NCBI RefSeq assembly: GCF_007183175.1
Contig: NZ_AP019807.1
Location: forward strand, 1,181,001-1,245,000
Direction: 5' to 3'
From: Microbulbifer sp. GL-2
GTDB lineage: Bacteria > Pseudomonadota > Gammaproteobacteria > Pseudomonadales > Cellvibrionaceae
DNA: 64,000 nt
Shown: in pieces, positions 9,601-21,600 of the stretch
Layout of the letters: every line of letters begins with the position of its first letter
Position numbering within the stretch: the stretch's first letter is position 1
The notes under the pieces: generated by a model
Told to the model about the DNA's origin: nothing
Database searches by the model: none
Seen by the model: only the letters and a program-made list of their open reading frames with translations
Program-made: the position numbers and the translations under genes

Positions 9601-12600
9601 TACCGCTGCCAGTGGCCTGGTTATCCGAGCCCGTTAGAGTCCAATCTTCACCATCAGCACCGGTAACACTGTCGGTACCAGTACCAGCATCAATGGTGCT
9701 TACTCCGGTAAAGGCAATGTCATAACTGGTGACGGCATTGTTACCATCCACAGTAATACTATCTGCACCGCTAGTACCGGTTAGTATCGAAGCTACCGCG
9801 CTTACAATGCCATCAAAAGTCAGGGAGCCTGCCGCTACTTGATTAGAGGCGCCAGTGAGAGTCAATCCATCACTGTAGGAGCTGGCGTCTAAATTATCCC
9901 CGCCGCCATTACCGTCAACTGCGGACATGCCAGAGATAGTCATATCGTAAACTTCAATATCACCACCGGACTGCAACACGAAGGCATCGGCACTTGTCGT
10001 ACCGACCAGGTCCGCATTCACAATAGTCAGGCTATCGACATTGCTAAAGGTGATCCCACTGCTCGCAGCCTGATTGTTGGTACCGCTCAAAGTCCAGTCA
10101 GCACCGCCTGCGCCGCTCACACTGTCTGTGCCGCCATCTGCATCCAAGGTGCTTACACCGGTAAAGGCAATATCGTAGCTAGAGACAGCATTATTGCCAT
10201 CCACAGTAAAGCTATCTGCACCACTGGTACCGGTTAGCGATGATGTTACAGCACTCGCAATACTGCTGAAGGCCAGAGAGCCGGCGGTTACCTGGCCGTC
10301 GCTGCCTGTCAATGTCAGGCCGTCGCTATAGGCACTGGCATCCAAGCTGTCATCACCCCCTCGCGCATCCACGGCAGACATACCGGAGACGGTCATACCG
10401 TAAACTTCGATATCGCCAGCGGACTGCAACACAAAGGCATCAGCGTTGGCCGTGCCCATGAGGTCGGCATTTACAGCAGTAATAGTTTCTACTCTGCTGA
10501 AAGTAATACTGCTGTTAGTGGCCTCATAATCATTGCCGGTTAAAGTCCAATCAGCACCACTTGCACCAGTGACACTGTCTGCCCCCTCTCCCGCATCGAT
10601 GGTGCTCAGGCCCGTAAAGGCGATGTCATAAACAGTGGCGGCATTAGCACTGTCTACCGTAAAGCTATCTGAGCCGCTAGTGGCAGTAAGTGTTGCAGTA
10701 ACGGCGCTGACAATACCGTCGAAGGTAAGAGTGCCAGACTCTGCGGTAACCTGTTTGCTGGTACCCGTTAGGGTTAATCCATCGCTATAAGCACTGGCAT
10801 CCAGGCTGTCATCACCACCATTGCCCTCCACAGCAGACATGCCGGAAACCGTCATGCCATAAACTTCAACATCCGCATCAGACTGCAAAACAAAAACATC
10901 TTCACCGGTAGTACCCACCAGGTTCGCACTTACCGTGACAAGAGTTTCTGCATCGCTAAAGGTGATTCCGCTGCCAATTACTTCTTTGTTATTACCGGTT
11001 AGAGTCCAGTCAGAACCGCTTGCACCGGTAATGCTATCTGTGCCATTAGCTGCGTCGACTGTGCTAACACCGGTAAAGGCAATGCTGTAGCTGGAAACTG
11101 CATTACCTCCATCCACTACGAAGCTATCGGTGCTGCTGCTACCAGTTAATGCTGAGGTGACAGCGCTAACGATGCCATGAAAGATCAGGTTGCCAGATTC
11201 TGCTGTAACTTGATTATTTGTACCTGTCAGAGCCAGGCCATCGCTGTAGGCGCTGGCATCCAGGCTGTCATCTCCACCATTGCCATCGACTGCGGACATG
11301 CCAGAAACCGTCATGCCATAGGCTTCAACGTCTGCATTAGACTGCAGAACAAAGGCGTCGGCATCACTCGTTCCGACCAGATCTGCATTGGTAGCGGTGA
11401 GAACTTCTACGCCACTGAAGACAATATCGCTGCCTGTTGCTTCATAATTCGTGCCGGTCAGAGCCCAGTCTTCTCCATCAGCACCAACAACACTGTCTGT
11501 ATTATCCCCTGCATCGATAGTACTAACGCTTGTAAAGGCAATATCGTAACTGGTGACGGCGTTATCCCCATCGACGGTAAAGCTATCCGCACTGCTGGTA
11601 CCGGTTAGAACAGCAGTCACCGCACTGGCGATAGCGTTGAAGGCCAGGCTGCCGGATTCGGCTGTTACCTGGTTGTCGGTTCCTGTCAGGGCCAGACCTG
11701 CGCTGTAAGCGCTGGCATCCAGGCTATCCGTACCGCCATTACCTTCAACAGAAGACATGCCGGAGATGGTCATGTTATAGATGGCAACGTCTGCGTCAGA
11801 CTGCAGCACAAAGGCATCGTTACCACTCGTGCCGATCAGATCTGCATTCACTGCGGTCAGGATTTCCACACTGCTAAAAGTGATGCCATTGTTCGTGGCT
11901 TGGTAATTGTTGCCGGTTAAGGTCCAATCTTCACCATCAGCACCAGTAACGCTGTCATCACCACCCCGCGCATCCACGCTGCTGATACTGCTAAATTCAA
12001 TTTCATTCGCTGCCAGTGCATTGGCACCAGTGACTTCAAACGAGTCATTACCGGAGGAGGCTTGAAGGCTGCCCCCACTCACGGTGTCAATATTGTTAAA
12101 CAGAATCGAGTTCGTTGAAGCTTGGTTATCTATGCCGGTGAGGGTGACAACACTAAGAGCCGCTACGCTGTCGGTGCCGTTACCCGCATCGACTGTATTA
12201 ACGCCGGTGAAGGCAATCTCATAACTGGTAACTTGGTTATCACCATTAACGGTAAAGCTATCCGCGCCGCTGGTACCAGTTAGGGTGGAAGTTACTGCGC
12301 TGGCAATATCATTAAAAATCAGGCTTCCGGATTCGGCCGTTATCTGGTTGTCGGTTCCTGTCAGGGCCAGGCCATCGCTGTAAGCGCTGGCATCCAGGCT
12401 GTCAGTACCGCCATTGCCATCTACTTCTGATATGCCAGATATCGTCAAACCGTAAACTTCAATATCGGCATCAGACTGCAAAACAAATGCATCTGCACCA
12501 GTGCTACCCAAAAGGTCTGCATTGGTCGCGGCAATAATATCTATATTGCTGAAAGTAATACCGCTGCTAATTGCCTCATTACCTGTACCGGTCAGGGTCC

Positions 12601-15600
12601 AGTTGGCGCCATCTGCACCAGTTACACTATCAGTGCTATTTTCTGCATCCACTGTATTCACACCAGTGAAGGCAATCTCATAACTGGTAACTGCGTTATC
12701 GCCATCAACGGTAAAACTGTCCGCGCTGCTGGTACCCGTTAGGGTGGCGGTTATTGCGCTGGCAATAGCGTTGAAGGTCAGGTTGCCGGATTCGGCGCTA
12801 ACTTGATTGTCGGTTCCTGTCAGAGCCAGGCCATCACTGTAGGCGCTGGCGTCCAGGCTATCGGTACCGCCATTACCTTCAACAGAAGACATGCCGGAAA
12901 TGGTCATGTTGTAGATGGCAACGTCTGCGTCAGATTGCAGCACAAAGGCATCATTACCCGTTGTGCCAATCAAATCTGCATTGGTAGCGGTCAGAGCTTC
13001 GACATTGCTAAAGGTCATGTCGCTGCCGGTGGCTTGGTAATTCGTGCCGGTCAGGGTCCAGTCTTCGCCATTGGCACCGGTAACGCTGTCAGTATCGCCG
13101 TCACCGTCGACGGTGCTCACATTGGTAAAGGCGATGTCATAGCTGGTCACGGCGTTGTCGCCATTCACGACAAAACTATCCGCTCCGCTGGTACCTGTCA
13201 GCGCAGAGGTTACCGCGCTCACAATTCCGTCGAACGTCAAAGTGCCGGACTCGGCAGTTACCTGATTATCGGTTCCTGTCAGAGCCAGGCCTGCGCTGTA
13301 GGCGCTGGCATCCAGGCTATCCGTGCCGCCATTGCCATCGACTGCAGACATGCCGGAAACGGTCATCTCATAGACTGCAACATCTGCATCGGCTTGCAGT
13401 ACGAAGTCATCTTCACCCGCTGTACCTACCAGGTCGCCATTGACTACGGTGATCGTCTCAATAGCGCTAAAAGTAATATTGCTACTGGTCGCTTCTTTGT
13501 TAGTCCCGGTCAGGGCCCAATCTGCGCCGCTGGCACCGGTAACACTGTCGGTGCCGCCGGCCGCATCAATCGTATTCAGGCCTGTGAAAGCAACACCATA
13601 TGCTGAGGCCGCATTATCGCCACTTACCGTAAAGCTATCTGCTCCGCTGGTACCGGTTAGAACCGCAGTCACCGCACTGGCGATAGCGTTGAAGGTCAGA
13701 TTGCCGGATTCGGCGCTAACCTGATTATCGGTTCCCGTCAGAGCCAGGCCTGCGCTGTAAGCGCTGGCATCCAGGCTATCCGTACCGCCATTGCCTTCAA
13801 CAGAAGACATGCCGGAGATGGTCATGTTGTAGATGGCAACGTCTGCGTCAGACTGCAGCACAAAGGCATCGGCGCCGGTCGTGCCGATCAGATCTGCATT
13901 AACTGCGGTCAGGAATTCTACATTGCTGAAGGTAATGCCATTGTTCGTGGCTTGGTAATTGTTACCAGTTAAGGTCCAGTCTTCGCCATCGGCACCGGTA
14001 ACACTGTCATCACCACCCAGCGCATCCACACTGCTGATACTGCTAAATGCGATTGCATTCGCTGTCAGTGCATTGGCACCAGTAACTTCAAACGAATCAT
14101 TACCGGAAGAAGCTTCCAGGCTTCCTCCACTCACGCTGTCAATATTGCTGAATAGAATCGAGTTTGTAGAGACTTGATTATCTGTGCCGGTGAGAGTGAC
14201 AACACCCAGTGCCGCAACACTATCGATGCCGTTACCCGCATCGACCGTACTAACACCGGTGAAGGCAATGTCATAACTGGTAACTGCGTTATCGCCATCG
14301 ACGGTAAAACTATCCGCGCTGCTGGTACCGGTTAGAACCGCAGTCACCGCGCTGGCAATATCATTGAAGGTCAGGTTGCCGGACTCGGCGCTAACCTGAT
14401 TATCGGTTCCCGTCAGAGCCAGGCCTGCGCTGTAAGCGCTGGCATCCAGGCTATCGGTACCGCCATTACCTTCAACAGAAGACATGCCGGAAATGGTCAT
14501 GTTGTAGATGGCAACGTCTGCGTCAGATTGCAGCACAAAGGCATCATTACCCGTTGTGCCAATCAAATCTGCATTGGTAGCGGTCAGAGCTTCGACATTG
14601 CTAAAGGTCATGTCGCTGCCGGTGGCTTGGTAATTCGTGCCGGTCAGGGTCCAGTCTTCGCCATTGGCACCGGTAACGCTGTCAGTATCGCCGTCACCGT
14701 CGACGGTGCTCACATTGGTAAAGGCGATGTCATAGCTGGTCACGGCGTTGTCGCCATTCACGACAAAACTATCCGCTCCGCTGGTACCTGTCAGCGCAGA
14801 GGTTACCGCGCTCACAATTCCGTCGAACGTCAAAGTGCCGGACTCGGCAGTTACCTGATTATCGGTTCCTGTCAGAGCCAGGCCTGCGCTGTAGGCGCTG
14901 GCATCCAGGCTATCCGTGCCGCCATTGCCATCGACTGCAGACATGCCGGAAACGGTCATCTCATAGACTGCAACATCTGCATCGGCTTGCAGTACGAAGT
15001 CATCTTCACCCGCTGTACCTACTAGGTCGCCATTGACTACGGTGATCGTCTCAATAGCGCTAAAAGTAATATTGCTACTGGTCGCTTCTTTGTTAGTCCC
15101 GGTCAGGGCCCAATCTGCGCCGCTGGCACCGGTAACACTGTCGGTGCCGCCGGCCGCATCAATCGTATTCAGGCCTGTGAAAGCAACACCATATGCTGAG
15201 GCCGCATTATCGCCACTTACCGTAAAGCTATCTGCTCCGCTGGTACCGGTTAGAACCGCAGTCACCGCACTGGCGATAGCGTTGAAGGTCAGGCTGCCGG
15301 ATTCGGCGCTAACCTGATTATCGGTTCCCGTCAGAGCTAGGCCTGCGCTGTAAGCGCTGGCATCCAGGCTATCCGTACCGCCATTGCCTTCAACAGAAGA
15401 CATGCCGGAGATGGTCATGTTGTAGATGGCAACGTCTGCGTCAGACTGCAGCACAAAGGCATCGGCGCCGGTCGTGCCGATCAGATCTGCATTAACTGCG
15501 GTCAGGAATTCTACATTGCTGAAGGTAATGCCATTGTTCGTGGCTTGGTAATTGTTACCGGTTAAGGTCCAGTCTTCGCCATCGGCACCGGTAACACTGT

Positions 15601-18600
15601 CATCACCACCCAGCGCATCCACACTGCTGATACTGCTAAATGCGATTGCATTCGCTGTCAGTGCATTGGCACCAGTAACTTCAAACGAATCATTACCGGA
15701 AGAAGCTTCCAGGCTTCCTCCACTCACGCTGTCAATATTGCTAAACAGAATTGAGTTTGTAGAGAGTTGATTATCTGTGCCGGTGAGAGTGACAACACCC
15801 AGTGCCGCAACACTATCGATGCCGTTACCCGCATCGACCGTACTAACACCGGTGAAGGCAATGTCATAACTGGTAACTGCGTTATCGCCATCGACGGTAA
15901 AACTGTCCGTGCTGCTGGTACCCGTTAGGGTGGCGGTTATTGCGCTGGCAATATCATTGAAGGTCAGGTTGCCGGATTCGGCGCTAACCTGATTATCGGT
16001 TCCCGTCAGAGCCAGGCCATCACTGTAGGTGCTGGCGTCCAGGCTATCCGTACCGCCATTGCCTTCAACAGAAGACATGCCGGAGATGGTCATGTTGTAG
16101 ATGGCAACGTCTGCGTCAGATTGCAGCACAAAGGCATCGTTACCACCCGTGCCGATCAGAGCCGCATTAACTGCAGTCAGGGTTTCTACATTGCTAAAGG
16201 TAATGCCACTGTTCGTGGCTTCGTAACTATTGCCGGTTAAAGTCCAGTCTTCGCCATCGGCACCGGTGACAGTATCCTCACCGTCTTTTGTATCAATCGT
16301 GGTGCTGGATAAACTGCTAAAGCTAATGCCGTTGGCGGTCACGGCGGTGCCACTATTCACCTCAAAGGTATCTGCATTATCAGACCCTTCCAGGCTGCCA
16401 CCCGATACGCTGTCGATATTGCTGAAGGCGATTAAGTTGGTGGTAGCTTCTTTATCCGTGCCGGTCAGGGACACAATACTCTGTGCAGCAACACTGCCGC
16501 CGCCAGAACCTGCATCCACTGTATTCACACCAGTGAAGGCAATGTCATAACTGGTAACTGCGTTATCGCCATCGACGGTAAAACTATCCGCGCTGCTGGT
16601 ACCGGTTAGAACCGCAGTCACCGCGCTGGCAATATCATTGAAGGTCAGGTTGCCGGACTCGGCGCTAACTTGATTGTCGGTTCCCGTCAGAGCCAGGCCA
16701 TCGCTGTAAGCGCTGGCATCCAGGCTATCCGTGCCGCCATTACCTTCCACCGCAGACATACCGGAGATGGTCATGCCGTAGATTTCAACATCTGCATCAG
16801 ACTGAAGAACGAAGATATCGGCACCCGTCGTACCAACCAGATCGGCACTGATGGCAGCCAGCGTTTCTACATTGCTAAAGGTGATGCCATTGTTCGTGGC
16901 TTCGTAATTATTGCCGGTTAAAGTCCAGTCTTCGCCACTGGCACCAGTAACGCTGTCTGTACCATCTTTCGCATCAATAGCACCGGAGAAGCCACTGAAA
17001 CGGATGTCGTTAGCCGTAACACTGGTACTGCCGGTCACCACAAAGGTATCTGCATTATCAGACCCTTCCAGGCTGCCGCCCGATACGCTGTCGATATTGC
17101 TGAAGGCGATTAAGTTGGTGGTAGCTTCGTTATCCGTACCGGTCAGGGTCACAACACTCTGTGCAGCAACACTGCCGCCGCCAGAACCTGCATCTACTGT
17201 ATTCACACCAGTGAAGGCAATCTCATAACTGGTAACTGCGTTATCGCCATCGACGGTAAAACTATCCGCGCTGCTGGTACCCGTTAGGGTGGCGGTTACT
17301 GCGCTGGCAATAGAGTTGAAGGTCAGGCTGCCGGATTCGGCAGTTACCTGATTATCGGTTCCTGTCAGAGCCAGGCCTGCGCTGTAGGCGCTGGCATCCA
17401 GGCTATCGGTACCGCCATTGCCTTCAACAGAAGACATGCCGGAAATGGTCATGTTGTAGATGGCAACGTCTGCGTCAGATTGCAGCACAAAGGCATCGTT
17501 ACCCGTTGTGCCAATCAAATCTGCATTGGTAGCGGTCAGAGCTTCGACATTGCTAAAGGTCATGTCGCTGCCGGTGGCTTGGTAATTCGTGCCGGTCAGG
17601 GTCCAGTCTTCGCCATTGGCACCGGTAACGCTGTCAGTATCGCCGTCACCGTCGACGGTGCTCACATTGGTAAAGGCGATGTCATAGCTGGTCACGGCGT
17701 TGTCGCCATTCACGACAAAACTATCCGCTCCGCTGGTACCTGTCAGCGCAGAGGTTACCGCGCTCACAATTCCGTCGAACGTCAAAGTGCCGGACTCGGC
17801 AGTTACCTGATTATCGGTTCCTGTCAGAGCCAGGCCTGCGCTGTAGGCGCTGGCATCCAGGCTATCCGTGCCGCCATTGCCATCGACTGCAGACATGCCG
17901 GAAACAGTCATGTCATAGACTGCAACATCTGCATCGGCTTGCAGTACGAAGTCATCTTCACCCGCTGTACCGACCAAGTCGCCATTGACTAGGGTGATCG
18001 TCTCGACCGCACTAAAAGTAATGCTGCTACTGGTCGCTTCTTTGTTAGTCCCGGTCAGGGCCCAATCTGCGCCGCTAGCACCGGTAACGCTGTCGGTGCC
18101 GCCAGCCGCATCAATCGTATTCAGGCCTGTGAAAGCAACACCATATGCTGAGGCCGCGTTATCGCCACTTACCGTAAAATTATCTGCACCGCTGGTGCCG
18201 GTTAGAGCAGCAGTCACCGCGCTGGCGATATCATTAAAGGTTAGGCTGCCGGATTCAGCCGTTACCTGATTATCGGTTCCGGTCAGGGCCAGGCCTGCGC
18301 TGTAGACACTGGCATCCAGGCTATCCGTACCGCCATTGCCTTCCACTGCAGACATACCGGAGATGGTCATGTTGTAGATGGCAACGTCTGCGTCAGACTG
18401 CAGCACAAAGGCATCGTTACCACCCGTGCCGATCAGATCTGCATTAACTGCAGTCAGGGTTTCTACATTGCTGAAGGTAATGCCATTATTCGTGGCTTGG
18501 TAATTGTTACCGGTTAAGGTCCAGTCTTCGCCATCGGCACCGGTGACAGTATCCTCACCGTCTTTTGTATCAATCGTAGTACTGGATAAACTGCTAAAGC

Positions 18601-21600
18601 TAATGCCGTTGGCGGTCACGGCGGTGCCACTAATCACCGCAAAGGTATCTGCATTATCAGACCCTTCCAGGCTGCCACCCGATACGCTGTCGATATTGCT
18701 GAAGGCGATTAAGTTGGTGGTAGCTTCTTTATCCGTGCCGGTCAGGGACACAATACTCTGTGCAGCAACACTGCCGCCGCCAGAACCTGCATCCACTGTA
18801 TTCACGCCGGTAAAGGCAATGTCATAACTGGTAACTGCGTTATCGCCATCGACAGTAAAACTATCCGCACTGCTGGTACCGGTTAGAACCGCAGTCACCG
18901 CGCTGGCGATAGCGTTGAAGGTCAGGTTGCCGGATTCGGCTGTTACCTGGTTGTCAGCACCCGTCAGAGCCAGACCTGCGCTGTAAGCGCTGGCATCCAG
19001 GCTATCCGTACCGCCATTGCCTTCCACCGCAGACATACCGGAGATGGTCATGTTGTAGATGGCAACGTCTGCGTCAGACTGCAGCACAAAGGCATCGGCG
19101 CCGGTCGTGCCGATCAGATCTGCATTAACTGCGGTCAGGAATTCTACATTGCTGAAGGTAATGCCATTGTTCGTGGCTTGGTAATTGTTACCGGTTAAGG
19201 TCCAGTCTTCGCCATCAGCACCAGTAACGCTGTCATCACCACCCAACGCATCCACACTGCTGATACTGCTAAATGCGATTTCATTCGCTGTCAGTGCATT
19301 GGCACCAGTGACTTCAAACGAATCATTACCGGAGGAGGCTTGAAGGCTGCCCTCACTCACGCTATCAATTTTGCTGAATAGAATCGAGTTCGTTGAGGCT
19401 TGATTATCTGTGCCGGTGAGAGTGACAACACTTAGAGCCGTTACACTATCGACGCCGTTACCCGCATCGACCGTACTAACACCGGTGAAAGCAATGTCAT
19501 AACTGGTAACTGCGTTATCGCCATCGACGGCAAAGCTATCCGCACCGATGGTACCAGTTAGGGTGGCGGTTACTGCGCTGGCAATAGCGTTGAAGGTCAG
19601 GCTGCCGGATTCGGCTGTCACCTGATTGTCGGTACCCGTTAAGGCCAGGCCATCGCTGTATGCGCTGGCATCCAGGCTATCCGTGCCGCCATTACCTTCC
19701 ACCGCTGACATTCCGGAGATTGTCATGCCGTAGATTTCAACATCTGCATCAGACTGCAGAACGAAGGTATCGGCACCCGTCGTACCAACCAGATCGGCAT
19801 TAGTGGCAGCCAACGTTTCTACATTGCTAAAGGTGATGCCATTGTTAGTGGCTTCGTAACTATTGCCGGTTAAGGTCCAGTCTTCGCCATCGGCACCGGT
19901 GACAGTATCCTCACCGTCTTTTGTATCAATCGTAGTGCTGGATAAACTGCTAAAGCTAATGCCGTTAGCGGTCACGGCTGTGCCACTATTCACCTCAAAG
20001 GTATCTGCATTATCAGACCCTTCCAGGCTGCCACCCGATACGCTGTCGATATTGCTGAAGGCGATTAAGTTGGTGGTAGCTTCTTTATCCGTGCCGGTCA
20101 GGGACACAATACTCTGTGCAACAACATTGCCACCGCCAGAACCTGCATCCACTGTATTCACACCAGTGAAGGCAATCTCATAACTGGTAACTTCGTTATC
20201 GCCATCAACGGTAAAACTGTCCGCGCTGCTGGTACCAGTTAGGGTGGCGGTTATTGCGCTGGCAATAGCGTTAAAGGTCAGGCTGCCGGATTCGGCTGTT
20301 ACCTGATTATCGGTTCCCGTCAGAGCCAGGCCATCACTGTAGGTGCTGGCGTCCAGGCTATCCGTACCGCCATTGCCTTCCACCGCAGACATGCCGGAGA
20401 TGGTCATATTGTAGATGGCAACGTCTGCGTCAGATTGCAGCACAAAGGCATCGTTACCCGTTGTGCCAATCAAGTCTGCATTGGTGGCGGTCAGAGCTTC
20501 GACATTGCTAAAGATCATGCCGCTGCCGGTGGCTTGGTAATTCGTGCCGGTCAGGGTCCAGTCTTCGCCATTGGCACCGGTAACGCTGTCACTATCGCCG
20601 TCACCGTCGACAGTGCTCACATTGGTAAAGGCGATGTCATAGCTGGTCACGGTGTTGTCGCCATTCACGACAAAACTATCCGCGCCGCTGGTACCTGTCA
20701 GAGCGGAGGTTACCGCGCTCACAATTCCGTCGAACGTCAAAGTGCCGGACTCGGCAGTTACCTGATTATCGGTTCCTGTCAGAGCCAGGCCTGCGCTGTA
20801 GGCGCTGGCATCCAGGCTATCCGTGCCGCCATTGCCATCGACTGCAGACATGCCGGAAACGGTCATCTCATAGACTGCAACATCTGCATCGGCTTGCAGT
20901 ACGAAGTCATCTTCACCCGCTGTACCTACCAGGTCGCCATTGACTACGGTGATCGTCTCAATAGCGCTAAAAGTAATATTGCTACTGGTCGCTTCTTTGT
21001 TAGTCCCGGTCAGGGCCCAATCTGCGCCGCTGGCACCGGTAACACTGTCGGTGCCGCCGGCCGCATCAATCGTATTCAGGCCTGTGAAAGCAACACCATA
21101 TGCTGAGGCCGCATTATCGCCACTTACCGTAAAGCTATCTGCTCCGCTGGTACCGGTTAGAACCGCAGTCACCGCACTGGCGATAGCGTTGAAGGTCAGA
21201 TTGCCGGATTCGGCGCTAGCCTGATTGTCGGTTCCTGTCAGAGCCAGACCTACGCTGTAAGCGCTGGCATCCAGGCTATCCGTACCGCCATTGCCTTCAA
21301 CAGAAGACATACCGGAGATGGTCATGTTGTAGATGGCAACGTCTGCGTCAGACTGCAGCACAAAGGCATCGGCGCCGGTCGTGCCGATCAGATCAGCATT
21401 CACTGCGGTCAGGAATTCTACATTGCTGAAGGTAATGCCATTGTTCGTGGCTTGGTAATTGTTACCGGTTAAGGTCCAGTCTTCGCCATCGGCACCGGTG
21501 ACAGTATCCTCACCGTCTTTTGTATCGATCGTGGTGCTGGATAAACTGCTAAAGCTAATGCCGTTGGCGGTCACGGAGGTGCCACTATTCACCTCAAAGG